Assembly (NCBI RefSeq): GCF_001507645.1
Contig: NZ_CP013909.1
Location: forward strand, 3,968,001 to 4,032,000
Reading direction: 5' to 3'
Source of the DNA: Hymenobacter sedentarius
Lineage (GTDB): Bacteria > Bacteroidota > Bacteroidia > Cytophagales > Hymenobacteraceae
DNA: 64,000 nt
The notes beneath the pieces were generated by a model. It worked only from the letters and a program-made list of their open reading frames with translations, made no database searches and was not told where the DNA came from. How positions within the stretch are numbered: the stretch's first letter is position 1; every line of letters begins with the position of its first letter. The translations under genes were made by a program, and so were the position numbers. Of this stretch, positions 42,884 to 51,578 are shown in pieces.

Positions 42884-44005
42884 TTAATCTTCGGCGGGCT
42901 GGGCGGCTTCGATTACGCCCTCTTCGATTTTGGCGTCGGCTTCCTGGTGGTCGTCGGCATCGGCCTTCTCCAGCTGGTCTTCCTGCTCCTGCCAGCCGCT
43001 GGGCTCGTAGCTGAGGCGGATGTAGATGGGGTAATGGTCGGAGCCGATGTGGGTGAGGCGCTCCAGGTGCTGCAGGCGGAAGTGCGACGAATGAAAGACG
43101 TGGTCCAGGGGCCAGCGCAGCAGCTTGTGGTCGGCGTGGAAGGTGGGCAGCAGGCCCCGGCCAATGCGCGGGTCGAGCAAGCGCGACAACCGCCGAAACA
43201 GCTCGGAAGTATGCGACCAGGCCACGTCGTTCAGGTCGCCGGCCACGATGGTGGGCCCGTCGTGCCGCTGAATGAGCTTGCCCACCACCAGCAGCTCGGC
43301 ATCGCGCCGGGCACTGGTTTTCGACTCCTGCGGCGCCGGCGGCTTGGGGTGTAGGAAGTGCATGTTCACGGCCACGCCGTTGGGCAGCACCGCGCAGCCA
43401 TGAAACGAGGGGATATCCTTGTCCAGAATGTACCGAATCTGGGGCTCGCGCAGGGGCAGCCGCGAAAACACCAGCATACCGTAGGTATTGGGCAGGGGCG
43501 CGTGGCAGGTATAGGGGTGGGTTTTCTCGATGCCTTGGAGTTGACTCAGCCACCAATCGTCGGTTTCCAAGGCCAGCACGATGTCGGGCTGGTAGTTGCG
43601 AATGTGGCCCAGGCAGCGTGAGGCGTCGCGGTTGTACATCAGCACGTTGGTTACCAGCAGGCTGATGTGGTGGTCGTTGTCGTCGGCGGCCCGCAGGGCG
43701 TTGGCCACCTGCTTGCGGTGCAGCGGCGTGTAGGGCCAGATGCGGCTCACCTGGTAAGCCAAGGCCACCGCCAGGCTCACCCAAAAGCAGGAATGAGCCG
43801 GGCCGGGCTCGTGCGGCAGGGCCAGCGTGAGCGCCAGGCTCAGCACCAGGCCCGCCACGATTTGCAGGCGGGGAAAGTCGCAGGCGCGAATCCACCAGGC
43901 GGTTTGGCGCAGTATGGGCAGCAGGGTCACCACCAGGCCCAGGCCGCCGAGCACCCACACCACCCAGTGGCCAATGGTGACCAGCAGGTATAAAAAATCA
44001 GACAT
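42884..44005 (-). CDS. Membrane-anchored endonuclease/exonuclease/phosphatase family protein
   Basis: A 373-residue protein. Three N-terminal membrane helices (about 1-100; VVWVLGGLGLVVTLLPILR and LQIVAGLVLSLALTLAL) precede a periplasm- or cytosol-facing EEP domain. The catalytic set is visible: LALETDDWW (Glu), VAGDLNDVAWS (Asp/Asn) and GSDHYPIYIRL (Asp-His). The family hydrolyses phosphodiesters or phosphoesters, as in DNase I and sphingomyelinases. The acidic C terminus (ADADDHQEADAKIEEGVIEA) is low complexity. It is convergent with the LEA14-like gene and 17 bp downstream of purE on the same strand. Confidence 0.88.
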   Translation of the reverse strand: MSDFLYLLVTIGHWVVWVLGGLGLVVTLLPILRQTAWWIRACDFPRLQIVAGLVLSLALTLALPHEPGPAHSCFWVSLAVALAYQVSRIWPYTPLHRKQVANALRAADDNDHHISLLVTNVLMYNRDASRCLGHIRNYQPDIVLALETDDWWLSQLQGIEKTHPYTCHAPLPNTYGMLVFSRLPLREPQIRYILDKDIPSFHGCAVLPNGVAVNMHFLHPKPPAPQESKTSARRDAELLVVGKLIQRHDGPTIVAGDLNDVAWSHTSELFRRLSRLLDPRIGRGLLPTFHADHKLLRWPLDHVFHSSHFRLQHLERLTHIGSDHYPIYIRLSYEPSGWQEQEDQLEKADADDHQEADAKIEEGVIEAAQPAED

Positions 44006-44022
44006 CTACGCGGCGCAAGGAA

Positions 44023-44535
44023 TTATACATCGTCCTGGAAGCCGCCTTTGCGCAACTCCTCAATGGTGCGCATCACCCGGTCTTTGAGGGTAGCGCGGTA
44101 CTTTTCCAGGGCATCGGCCAGGCGGGCGTTGTTCAGGGCCAGCATTTGGGTGGCCAGCACGGCCGCGTTGGCCGCCGCGTCCACGCCCACCGTGGCCACG
44201 GGCACGCCCGCCGGCATCTGAATCATGCTCAGAATGGAATCGAGCCCCTGAATGGACATGGTGCTGTTGATGGGCACCCCAATGACGGGCAGCGTGGTGA
44301 ACGCCGCCACCATGCCCGGCAGGTGGGCGGCCCCGCCCCCACCGGCAATGAGCACGCGCAGGCCGCGCTTGCGGGCACTTTCGGCGTACTCCACCATGCG
44401 GTGCGGCGTGCGGTGCGGCGACACCAACGTGATTTCGAAGGGAATGCCGAACTGCCGGAGCACGTCGGAAGCGGCTCCCATAATTTTTAAATCCGATTTC
44501 GACCCCATGATGATGCCTACAATAGGCGTTTCCAT
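44023..44535 (-). CDS. purE: 5-(carboxyamino)imidazole ribonucleotide mutase
   Basis: A 170-residue class I PurE. Motifs: GIIMGSKSDLKIM, SPHRTPHRMVEYA, AGGGGAAHLPGMVAAFT and GVPINSTMSIQGLDSILSMI. It converts N5-CAIR to CAIR in purine synthesis. The ATG at 44535 (METPIVG) gives the usual length. An in-frame ATG at 44598 would add a 21-residue Ser-rich leader and is possible. The purK gene is not adjacent. It is divergent from marC. Confidence 0.93.
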   Translation of the reverse strand: METPIVGIIMGSKSDLKIMGAASDVLRQFGIPFEITLVSPHRTPHRMVEYAESARKRGLRVLIAGGGGAAHLPGMVAAFTTLPVIGVPINSTMSIQGLDSILSMIQMPAGVPVATVGVDAAANAAVLATQMLALNNARLADALEKYRATLKDRVMRTIEELRKGGFQDDV

Positions 44536-44699
44536 AATGGGGCGGTCGTCGTTACTTGGGCCAGACGGCGAGCTTTCAGCGGAAGAGTCAGGAATCATCA
44601 GGTGGGGAAAGGCGAAAAGAGGGAAGCAGGAAGCAGAGCAGTAAACTCCGCCGTTGAGGTGGCAAAATAAGGCTTTTCCATCCAGCCAATACCTACGCA

Positions 44700-44707
44700 T
44701 ACCTTTG
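44700..44707 (+). promoter_or_regulatory. -7 box of marC
   Basis: TACCTTTG, 6 bp before the marC ATG at 44714. The implied start site is at or near the ATG. Confidence 0.5.
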
Positions 44708-44713
44708 CGACCT

Positions 44714-45334
44714 ATGGAAATTCTCCTCGCCACCTTCACCACCCTGTTTTCCATCGTCAATCCGTTTGGGGCGATGCCGGTTTTTCTGACCCTCACGGCC
44801 GAAGACCGGGCCCAGGAGCGCGCCCGCACGGCCCTGCGCGCCTGCATCTACATGGTGGCGATTCTGAGCGTGGCCTTTTTTGGCGGTCAGTACATTCTCA
44901 ATTTTTTTGGCATCAACATCCAGCACTTGCGCGTTGCGGGCGGCATCCTGCTCATGCGCTCGGCCTTTGAGCTGCTCACGCCCGGCGCCAACCGCGACCG
45001 GGTGGGGCCCGATGCCCTTGAAGAAAGCAAGCACAAGGACGACATCAGCTTCACGCCCCTGGCCATGCCCATGCTGTCGGGGCCGGGCTCCATGGCCATT
45101 TGCATTGGCCTGATTCGGCCCACTTACGTCGACAAGGCCATGACAGTGTTTGGCTTTACGCTGGTGGCGCTGGCGGCCTTTATTATCCTGCTCTTTTCCC
45201 TGCGGCTCACCCGCGTGCTGGGTAAGCCCGGCATGGCGGCCATGGCGCGCATCATGGGCTTCATCACCCTGGCCATTGGGGTCAATTTCTTTGCCACGGC
45301 CATCAGCGCCCTGTTTCCGGGGCTGACGCGGTAA
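44714..45334 (+). CDS. marC: MarC-family integral membrane protein
   Basis: A 206-residue protein from the ATG at 44714. Six hydrophobic helices. MarC hallmarks are FTTLFSIVNPFGAMPVFLTL and PLAMPMLSGPGSMAICIGL. The MarC/SNARE-associated family was once linked to antibiotic resistance, but its function is unclear. It sits in the inner membrane. Divergent from purE. Confidence 0.92.
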   Translation: MEILLATFTTLFSIVNPFGAMPVFLTLTAEDRAQERARTALRACIYMVAILSVAFFGGQYILNFFGINIQHLRVAGGILLMRSAFELLTPGANRDRVGPDALEESKHKDDISFTPLAMPMLSGPGSMAICIGLIRPTYVDKAMTVFGFTLVALAAFIILLFSLRLTRVLGKPGMAAMARIMGFITLAIGVNFFATAISALFPGLTR

Positions 45335-45435
45335 AAGCCCAACGGCCGTCAGGCAGCGTGCCGCATGTCGAGAGCCGGGACATAACGTCGCTTTTTCAAC
45401 TCGGACGCAATGCGGCATGCGTCTGCCTGGCGGTG

Positions 45436-45443
45436 TACCTTTG
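45436..45443 (+). promoter_or_regulatory. -7 box of hemE
   Basis: TACCTTTG, 9 bp before the hemE ATG at 45453. Confidence 0.5.
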
Positions 45444-45452
45444 CCCTCGCTT

Positions 45453-46478
45453 ATGCTGAAAAACGACCTTTTCCTCCGCGCCGCTCGCGGCGAGGCCACC
45501 GAACGTACGCCCGTGTGGCTGATGCGCCAGGCCGGCCGCATCCTACCCGAATACCGCGCCCTGCGCGCCCGCCTCTCCGGCTTCAAAGAGCTGGTAGAAA
45601 CGCCCGCCCTGGCCGCCGAAGTCACCATTCAGCCCATTGATGCGCTGGATGTGGACGCCGCCATCATCTTCTCCGACATCCTGGTGGTGCCCGATGCCAT
45701 GGGCCTGACATATGAGATGGTGGAAGCCCGCGGCCCGCTCTTTCCCGAAGTCATCAAATCGGCCGCCGACGTGGCCAAGCTCCGCATCGCGGACCCCGAA
45801 GAGCACCTCGGCTACGTGCTCGAAGCCATCCGCATTACCCACCGCGCCCTCAACGGCCGGGTGCCGCTTATCGGTTTCGCCGGCGCTCCCTGGACCATTC
45901 TGGCCTACATGGTTGAGGGCCACGGCTCCAAAACTTTCAGCAAAGCCCGCGGCATGCTCTACCGCGAGCCCGCCCTGGCCCACCAGCTACTCGCCAAAAT
46001 TACGGCCACGACCATTGCCTACCTCAAGGCCCAGGTGGCCGCCGGTGCCCAGGTGGTGCAGGTGTTCGATTCCTGGGCTGGCATCCTGCCCCCCGACCAC
46101 TACCGCGAATTCTCGACCCGCTACATTGCTGAAATCTGCGAAGCGCTGGCTCCCCTGGTGCCCGTCACCGTTTTTGCAAAAGGCGCCTGGTGGGCCGTGC
46201 CCGATTTTGCGGCCCTGCCCTGTCGCACCATTGGGCTGGATTGGAACCAGGACCCCATGCAGGTGCGCCGCGAAGCCGACGGCAAAACCTTGCAAGGCAA
46301 CCTCGACCCCTGCGCTCTCTACGGCACCCGCGAGCAGGTGAGAGCGGCCACTGAAACCATGCTCCGCAAGTTTGCCGGCGGCCCCCACATTGCCAACCTC
46401 GGCCACGGCGTGTACCCTGATACCGACCCGGATAACGTCCGCGTATTCGTGGACACGGTGAAGGCCTGGCGCGGGTAG
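45453..46478 (+). CDS. hemE: Uroporphyrinogen decarboxylase
   Basis: A 341-residue protein from the ATG at 45453. The conserved N terminus RTPVWLMRQAGRILPEYR holds the substrate-binding Arg residues. FSDILVVPDAMG contains the catalytic Asp, and VQVFDSWAGILPPDHY and NLGHGVYPDTDPDNV are further family blocks. It decarboxylates uroporphyrinogen III to coproporphyrinogen III in haem synthesis. Length is normal. It is followed by a family A repeat and the PhnA-domain gene. Other hem genes are not in view. Confidence 0.96.
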   Translation: MLKNDLFLRAARGEATERTPVWLMRQAGRILPEYRALRARLSGFKELVETPALAAEVTIQPIDALDVDAAIIFSDILVVPDAMGLTYEMVEARGPLFPEVIKSAADVAKLRIADPEEHLGYVLEAIRITHRALNGRVPLIGFAGAPWTILAYMVEGHGSKTFSKARGMLYREPALAHQLLAKITATTIAYLKAQVAAGAQVVQVFDSWAGILPPDHYREFSTRYIAEICEALAPLVPVTVFAKGAWWAVPDFAALPCRTIGLDWNQDPMQVRREADGKTLQGNLDPCALYGTREQVRAATETMLRKFAGGPHIANLGHGVYPDTDPDNVRVFVDTVKAWRG

Positions 46479-46490
46479 TTTGTAATCGGC

Positions 46491-46575
46491 TGTCATCCTG
46501 ACGCAGGAGGCATCTTATCAGGTTAGTACTAATCGTTTAGCCATGAGAAGATGCTTCGCAGGCTCAGCATGACAG
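46491..46575. repeat. Family A palindromic repeat, copy 5
   Basis: CTGTCATCCTGACGCAGGAG ... CTCAGCATGACAG with inner CATCTTATC. More diverged than copies 1-4. Confidence 0.7.
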
Positions 46576-46621
46576 CCGATTGTGATTTTCACTCCCCACT
46601 TCGTTATTAAAAAAGCCTTCC

Positions 46622-46831
46622 ATGGACGTCAAAGACAGCAACGGCACCCTGCTCGCCGAAGGCGACTCGGTCACCCTCATCAAAGACCTCAAAGTGAAAG
46701 GCTCGTCCCTCACCCTGAAGCGCGGTACGCTCGTCAAAAACATCCGCCTCACCAATAGCGCCAGCGAGATTGAAGGCCGGGCCGGTGGCAGCACCATGGT
46801 GCTCAAAACTGAGTTTTTGAAGAAAGCATAA
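46622..46831 (+). CDS. PhnA C-terminal-domain protein
   Basis: A 69-residue protein: MDVKDSNGTLLAEGDSVTLI, then KDLKVKGSSLTLKRGTLVKN and ending TMVLKTEFLKKA. It matches the C-terminal KOW-like domain of PhnA/YjdM (alkylphosphonate utilisation protein). The N-terminal zinc ribbon of full-length PhnA is missing, which is common in Bacteroidota. The function is unproven, probably cytosolic. Its stop codon overlaps the start of a long perfect inverted repeat. Confidence 0.88.
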   Translation: MDVKDSNGTLLAEGDSVTLIKDLKVKGSSLTLKRGTLVKNIRLTNSASEIEGRAGGSTMVLKTEFLKKA

Positions 46832-46903
46832 ACCCGAACAGGTTAAAAAGGAAATGGCGCCAGGTTCTGCCCGGCGCCATTTCCTTTTTAACCTGTTCGG
46901 GTT
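46831..46903. terminator. Long perfect hairpin terminator
   Basis: 31-bp perfect arms at 46831-46861 and 46873-46903 with an 11-base loop. Internal A and T runs flank the GGCGCC core, giving a two-way terminator between convergent genes. It is unusually long. Confidence 0.85.
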
Positions 46904-46910
46904 GGGCAGT

Positions 46911-47906
46911 TTAGATTCCGGCCTCCATGGCCTCCTGGAGCAGCAGCTGCTTTTCCACGGGCACCACGCCTACCTGCTCGCAGACCAGCCCACCGCCCAG
47001 GTTGGCCAGCGCGGCGGTGAAGGCGGGCGGGCAGCCCAAGGCCACGCACAGCGCGGCAATGCTAATGACGGTATCGCCAGCGCCGGACACATCGGAAATG
47101 GTGCGCAGGTGGGCCGGCAGATACGTTTTTTGCTCATTCTGCTGCGCAAATACGCCGTATTCCGACAGTGTCACCAGCACCGTTTCGGGCTCCAGCACCT
47201 CGCGCAGCCGGGTTACGGCCGCTTCAAATCCGGGGCGGTCCGACACAGGGTCGCCGAACTCCAGTTTCAGGCCCTCGCGTAGCTCCTTCAAATTTGGCTT
47301 GAAGAGCGTGCAGCTTCGGTAGGCCAGGAAGTTCTTCTTCTTGGGGTCCACCACCGTGGGAATGCCGCGCTCCCTTGCCCGCGCAATGCACTCGGCAATA
47401 ATGGCTTCGTTGAGCACGCCCTTGTCGTAGTCCTCGAAAATCACGACGTCGGCGCGGGTCAGCAGGTCGTCGTAGGCGGCCAGCAATTGGGTACTTTCTT
47501 CGGCGTTGACGTCGGTTTCAACCTCGGAGTCGATGCGCAGCAACTGCTGGCCGTGCGCCAGAATGCGCTGCTTGACCGTGGTGGGCCGGTGTGCGCTGCG
47601 AATGATGCCATCCGACGAGAGCTGCCGCTCGTGCAGCAGTTGCAGGAGCTGGTCGCCGCCCGGGTCGTTGCCAATTACGGCGCAGAGCAGCGGCGTAGCG
47701 CCGAGGGCCTGCACGTTCAGGGCCACGTTGGCAGCCCCGCCCAGGCGCTGCTCGGTGCGGGCCACGTGCACGATGGGCACCGGCGCCTCGGGCGAGAGCC
47801 GCGTCGAGCGGCCCCACACGTAGGCATCCACCATCACATCCCCGATGATGAGGACGCGTAGGCGATTGAAGTTTTCGAAAAGTGTAAGCAGAGAATCGAC
47901 AGACAT
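46911..47906 (-). CDS. rfaE1: D-glycero-beta-D-manno-heptose-7-phosphate kinase
   Basis: A 331-residue PfkB-family kinase from the ATG at 47906 (MSVDSLLTLFENFN). Sugar-binding region VLIIGDVMVDAYVWG and RLGGAANVALNVQALGA; ATP-binding signature TISDVSGAGDTVISIAAL. Only the kinase half of HldE is present, with no cytidylyltransferase domain, so it is the RfaE1/HldA form. It makes the ADP-heptose precursor for LPS inner core. The box TACCTTTG lies 4 bp before the ATG. Confidence 0.9.
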   Translation of the reverse strand: MSVDSLLTLFENFNRLRVLIIGDVMVDAYVWGRSTRLSPEAPVPIVHVARTEQRLGGAANVALNVQALGATPLLCAVIGNDPGGDQLLQLLHERQLSSDGIIRSAHRPTTVKQRILAHGQQLLRIDSEVETDVNAEESTQLLAAYDDLLTRADVVIFEDYDKGVLNEAIIAECIARARERGIPTVVDPKKKNFLAYRSCTLFKPNLKELREGLKLEFGDPVSDRPGFEAAVTRLREVLEPETVLVTLSEYGVFAQQNEQKTYLPAHLRTISDVSGAGDTVISIAALCVALGCPPAFTAALANLGGGLVCEQVGVVPVEKQLLLQEAMEAGI

Positions 47907-47910
47907 TGTG

Positions 47911-47918
47911 CAAAGGTA
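47911..47918 (-). promoter_or_regulatory. -7 box of rfaE1
   Basis: TACCTTTG on the minus strand, 4 bp before the start codon. The implied transcript starts at the ATG. Confidence 0.5.
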
Positions 47919-48002
47919 GGGACGAGCCACGGCGCGTTCTACCCCAGCATGTCCACTCCCATAGCCGAGCTTGGGCTGCCCCGCCTACCCTGCGGCGCGG
48001 GC

Positions 48003-49223
48003 CTACAGTTTCGCCAAGCTGGCTTTCACCCGTCGAAACGCTTCTACCAGCTTGTCATCGGCCGCGGCTGTGCTGAACCGCATGCATTCCGGGGCCCCAA
48101 ACGCCTCGCCCGATACCGCCGACACCAGCCCATCGTTCAGCAGGTAAAGCGCCAAATCCATCGAGGTGCTAATGATGCTGCCATCGGGCGCGGTGCGGCC
48201 CAGGAAGGCCGATACGTCGGGGAAGACGTAGAAAGCGCCGCTGGGCGTGGGCGTTTTGAGGCCGGGAATGTCTTTCACGATGTCCAGCACCAAATCGCGG
48301 CGGCGGCGGTAGGCCTCCACCATCTCGTCGGCGGAGGCGCGGCCGCCGCGCAGGGCCGCCAGGCCGGCGTGCTGCGCAATGGAGCAGGTGCCGGACGTAA
48401 TCTGGCTCTGCATTTTCTCGCAGGCCGCGGCAATGTCCTGGCGGGCGGCCAGGTAGCCCAGGCGCCAGCCAGTCATGGCGTAGCCCTTGGAGAAGCCGTT
48501 CACGGTAATCACCCGGTCCTTCACCTCCGGAAATTGAGCCAAGCTCACGTGCTCGCCCACAAAATTGATGTACTCGTAAATCTCATCGGCCAGGGCAAAT
48601 ACCTGCGGATGCCGCGCCATTACGGCCGCAATTTCACTCAGCTCCTGCCGGCTGAATACCGAGCCCGTGGGGTTGCAGGGCGAAGAGTACATGATGAGCT
48701 TGGTGCGTTCCGTGATGGCGGCTTCGAGCTGCGCGGCCGTCACTTTGTAGTCGTTTTCGAGCGTGCCCACGAGCGGCACCGACGTGCCTTCGGCCAGCTT
48801 CACCATCTCCTCGTAGCTCACCCAATAGGGCGAAAACACGATGACCTCATCGCCGGGGTTCACTAGGCTTAGCACGGCGTTGGCCAGCGCCTGCTTGGCG
48901 CCGGTGCTCACCACAATCTGGTTGGGCTGAAAGTCGAGCTGGTTGTCGCGCTTGAACTTGTCGCAGATGGCCTGCCGCAACTCCGGAATGCCCGGCACGG
49001 GCGTGTAGAACGTGAAGCCCTTGTCGAGGGCCTCCTTGGCGGCGTCCTTGATGTACTGGGGCGTCTGAAAGTCGGGCTCGCCGAAGCTCAGGTTGATAAC
49101 GTCGAACCCCTTGGCGATGAGTTCCCGGCACTTTTTGGCCATGGCAATCGTAGCCGATTCGTGCATCGCCTGAATGCGGCTGGAGAGCGGCGAAGCGGGC
49201 GCGATGGTGGTAGTGCTGGACAT
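48003..49223 (-). CDS. PLP-dependent aminotransferase (class I/II)
   Basis: A 406-residue protein from the ATG at 49223 (MSSTTTIAPASPLSSRIQAM). Motifs: INLSFGEPDFQTPQYI, STGAKQALANAVLSL, SSPCNPTGSVFS, LADEIYEYI and the PLP Lys in NGFSKGYAMTGWRLGYL. It is like aspartate/prephenate aminotransferases of the AspC/AAT-Ib group and probably makes Asp, Glu or aromatic amino acids. The substrate is not fixed by sequence. Single gene on the minus strand, 97 bp upstream of rfaE1. Confidence 0.92.
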   Translation of the reverse strand: MSSTTTIAPASPLSSRIQAMHESATIAMAKKCRELIAKGFDVINLSFGEPDFQTPQYIKDAAKEALDKGFTFYTPVPGIPELRQAICDKFKRDNQLDFQPNQIVVSTGAKQALANAVLSLVNPGDEVIVFSPYWVSYEEMVKLAEGTSVPLVGTLENDYKVTAAQLEAAITERTKLIMYSSPCNPTGSVFSRQELSEIAAVMARHPQVFALADEIYEYINFVGEHVSLAQFPEVKDRVITVNGFSKGYAMTGWRLGYLAARQDIAAACEKMQSQITSGTCSIAQHAGLAALRGGRASADEMVEAYRRRRDLVLDIVKDIPGLKTPTPSGAFYVFPDVSAFLGRTAPDGSIISTSMDLALYLLNDGLVSAVSGEAFGAPECMRFSTAAADDKLVEAFRRVKASLAKL

Positions 49224-49359
49224 AATGCAGTGAAAGTGATAGTAGCTAACCGAAGGTGCCGCCGCCCCAAGCATTGGTCGAAGCAGCGTTCAGGAACATC
49301 TGCCTTTGCCGGCAGAGATGCCCAAATTACGACGCAGAATCGATGCTGTCCGAATTAAG

Positions 49360-51396
49360 TTACTGCCCCAGCCGGCGCCAGCAGCGCCAAAGCACGCTCA
49401 AATCCGTGCTGGGCTCATAATCTTTGGCATAAAGCAGCTCCAGCCGCCGCCGCGTGACTTCGTTCAGCGGAGCGGCCGACACGGCCGCATCGGCCGGCGA
49501 CAGCACGGCGGGCACCGCCCGGGCCGAGCCGTGGGTGTGCCGCAGCCCCACCCAGGTGCGGTTGCCCAGCAGCACCGCCAGGCAATTGCGAAGGAATCGG
49601 CCTTTTTGGGGCTGCAGCCATATGAGCACGGGCGACAAGAGCAGCAGCCCAGCGCTGCTCAGCACGTCGAGCAGGCGCTTGGCCCGGGCCTGCCGGGGCT
49701 GGTAGAGGTTCAGGGCAATATCCAGGGTGTAATAGTCGCCCGGCGTGTCCTTGCTGCTGCTCCCGATGATGTACTGGCTGTCTTCGGGCAGAATCTTGTA
49801 GGCCACCCGCGGGGCGGCCGGTAGGCTCAGCATCAGGGCAATAATCTGGCTGGCAGGCAGGTCTTTGCCGCAAAAAATCAGCTCATCCAGCGCGTAGAGG
49901 CGGATAATGTCGGCGAGCTGGCGCAGCTCGCCCAAGGGCTCATCCGGTCCCGGGGCAGACGCGTTGCTAAACAGCGGTGCCGAGGGGGCGGGGTGACTGC
50001 CCTTTTGGGCCACGCTCACGTAGCCAATCACGTGCGCCTGCACCCCGGCGGCTTCCAGCAGCTGGCGCACGCGGTGGGTTTCGGGCCCCGAGCCCACGAT
50101 GGCAATGTTCTTATGCCGCTGCTCGCTTAGGCGCAGGTCGCGGTACTTGATAAAGTGCGTCAGCAGCTGCCGGCCCATCAGGGCCACCACGGCCCACCCG
50201 CCGCCCAAGATAATCAGCGCCTTGGAAAAGCGCCAGGCATCGAGGTAGTTAGAAGCCGCCGAGATTAAGAGCGTGCCCACAAAGATGCCGCGCGCTACGC
50301 GGGCGGTTTTCACGGGCGGGTCGTAGGCCCCGCTCAGGTAGGCCGAGGTGAGCCAGACCAGGATGTACGCCGGTACGGCCACCATCATGTACTGCGGCGG
50401 GTAATCGCCGGGCACAAACTTGTGGTTGCGTTCCCAATACGATTTCAGGAAGTACATGCCGCCCCAAATAAGGCCGGCATCGAGTAGCAGCGGGGCCACC
50501 CGCACAGCCAGCCGCTCCAGTACCGCCGCGCCGGCCCGCAGCCAGATGGCCGCATTTATCAGCAGCGAAAACAAGCCTGCCTGGCCCGGGGCGAAGTGCT
50601 TACGGGCAAAAATCACCATGGCCCGGTAAAACACAAACACGAAATTTACGCTGGTGCGCTTTGTGCTCTCGCCCTTGTAGTGAATGATGCGTGTGCCGGG
50701 GAAATAATAGTTTTTCCAGCCGCCCTGCGTGAGGCGGTACGAGAGGTCAATGTCCTCGCCGTACATGAAATAGTCTTCGTCGAGCAGCCCGATTTTATCG
50801 AGGGCGGTTTGGCGCAGCAGCATGAAGGCGCCGCTCAGCACCTCCACTTCGTGGGTTTCTTCCTGGCTCAGAAAGCCGAGGTGGTACCGCCCAAAGGTGC
50901 GCGACTTGGGCATGAGCTTCGCCAGCCCAAACATTTTGTAAAACGCCACCTTGGGCGTGGGCAACGCGCGCTTGCTTTCGGGCAGGAAATTGCCCTGGCC
51001 GTCGAGCATTTTCACGCCCAGGCCGCCGCACTCGGGGTGCTCGTCCATAAACTCGCAGCAGGCGCGGAAGGTATCTTCCTCCACCACCGTATCAGGGTTC
51101 AGCAGCAGCCGGTACTGGCCGGTGGCGCGGCGCAGGGCCTGGTTGTTGGCTTTCGAAAAGCCGGGATTGTGGCGGTTGGCAATCAGGATAACCTCCGGAA
51201 ACCGCGCCTGCACCATGGCTACCGAGCCGTCGACGGAATTATTGTCGACCACGAACACCTCTACCGGCTGGGCCAATTTCTCCACGGCCCGGCGAACGGA
51301 CAGCAGCGCCTGCTCCAGAAAATAGCAGACGTTGTAATTGACAATAATGACGGAGAGCTTCACCACAGCCGGCGAAATTACGGGCAGAACGGTCAT
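49360..51396 (-). CDS. GT2 glycosyltransferase fused to a degenerate WcaJ-like region
   Basis: A 678-residue protein. The ATG at 51396 is a reasonable start, though a GTG at VKLSVIIVNYN just downstream is possible. The first 235 residues are a family 2 glycosyltransferase (VKLSVIIVNYNVCYFLEQAL, LLLNPDTVVEEDTF, MYGEDIDLSYRL). Several membrane helices follow at about 260-320 and 340-430. Then comes a Rossmann-like segment (NIAIVGSGPETHRVRQLLEA) and a C-terminal stretch resembling the sugar-phosphate transferase of WcaJ (KRLLDVLSSAGLLLLSPVLI, LLGNRTWVGLRH) but much shortened. It probably acts in surface polysaccharide synthesis. The N-terminal extension overlaps a small repeat. Confidence 0.85.
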   Translation of the reverse strand: MTVLPVISPAVVKLSVIIVNYNVCYFLEQALLSVRRAVEKLAQPVEVFVVDNNSVDGSVAMVQARFPEVILIANRHNPGFSKANNQALRRATGQYRLLLNPDTVVEEDTFRACCEFMDEHPECGGLGVKMLDGQGNFLPESKRALPTPKVAFYKMFGLAKLMPKSRTFGRYHLGFLSQEETHEVEVLSGAFMLLRQTALDKIGLLDEDYFMYGEDIDLSYRLTQGGWKNYYFPGTRIIHYKGESTKRTSVNFVFVFYRAMVIFARKHFAPGQAGLFSLLINAAIWLRAGAAVLERLAVRVAPLLLDAGLIWGGMYFLKSYWERNHKFVPGDYPPQYMMVAVPAYILVWLTSAYLSGAYDPPVKTARVARGIFVGTLLISAASNYLDAWRFSKALIILGGGWAVVALMGRQLLTHFIKYRDLRLSEQRHKNIAIVGSGPETHRVRQLLEAAGVQAHVIGYVSVAQKGSHPAPSAPLFSNASAPGPDEPLGELRQLADIIRLYALDELIFCGKDLPASQIIALMLSLPAAPRVAYKILPEDSQYIIGSSSKDTPGDYYTLDIALNLYQPRQARAKRLLDVLSSAGLLLLSPVLIWLQPQKGRFLRNCLAVLLGNRTWVGLRHTHGSARAVPAVLSPADAAVSAAPLNEVTRRRLELLYAKDYEPSTDLSVLWRCWRRLGQ

Positions 51397-51578
51397 TGCG
51401 AGTGAAGCGCAGCAGAACGCGGAAATCCGTCCTTCCAACGCGACAGGGTCTGAGCCGTGACAGCCATTTCACTGGACGCAAAAAAGCCCCGGCACTGCGC
51501 AGCGCCGGGGCTTTTCACATTATTAGGCTAACCGATGAGAACAGTACGGAATAGCTACGCTGCGCTTCACTCGCAATC
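51391..51578. repeat. Family C short repeat pair around the glycosyltransferase start
   Basis: TCATTGCGAGTGAAGCGCAGC at about 51392 is matched in inverted form by GCTGCGCTTCACTCGCAAT at about 51558-51577. The two copies flank the terminator at 51480-51515. Confidence 0.5.
51480..51515. terminator. Terminator after recR
   Basis: AAAAAGCCCCGGC / GCCGGGGCTTTT hairpin between recR and the glycosyltransferase gene, both read leftward. It should end the recR transcript. Confidence 0.8.
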
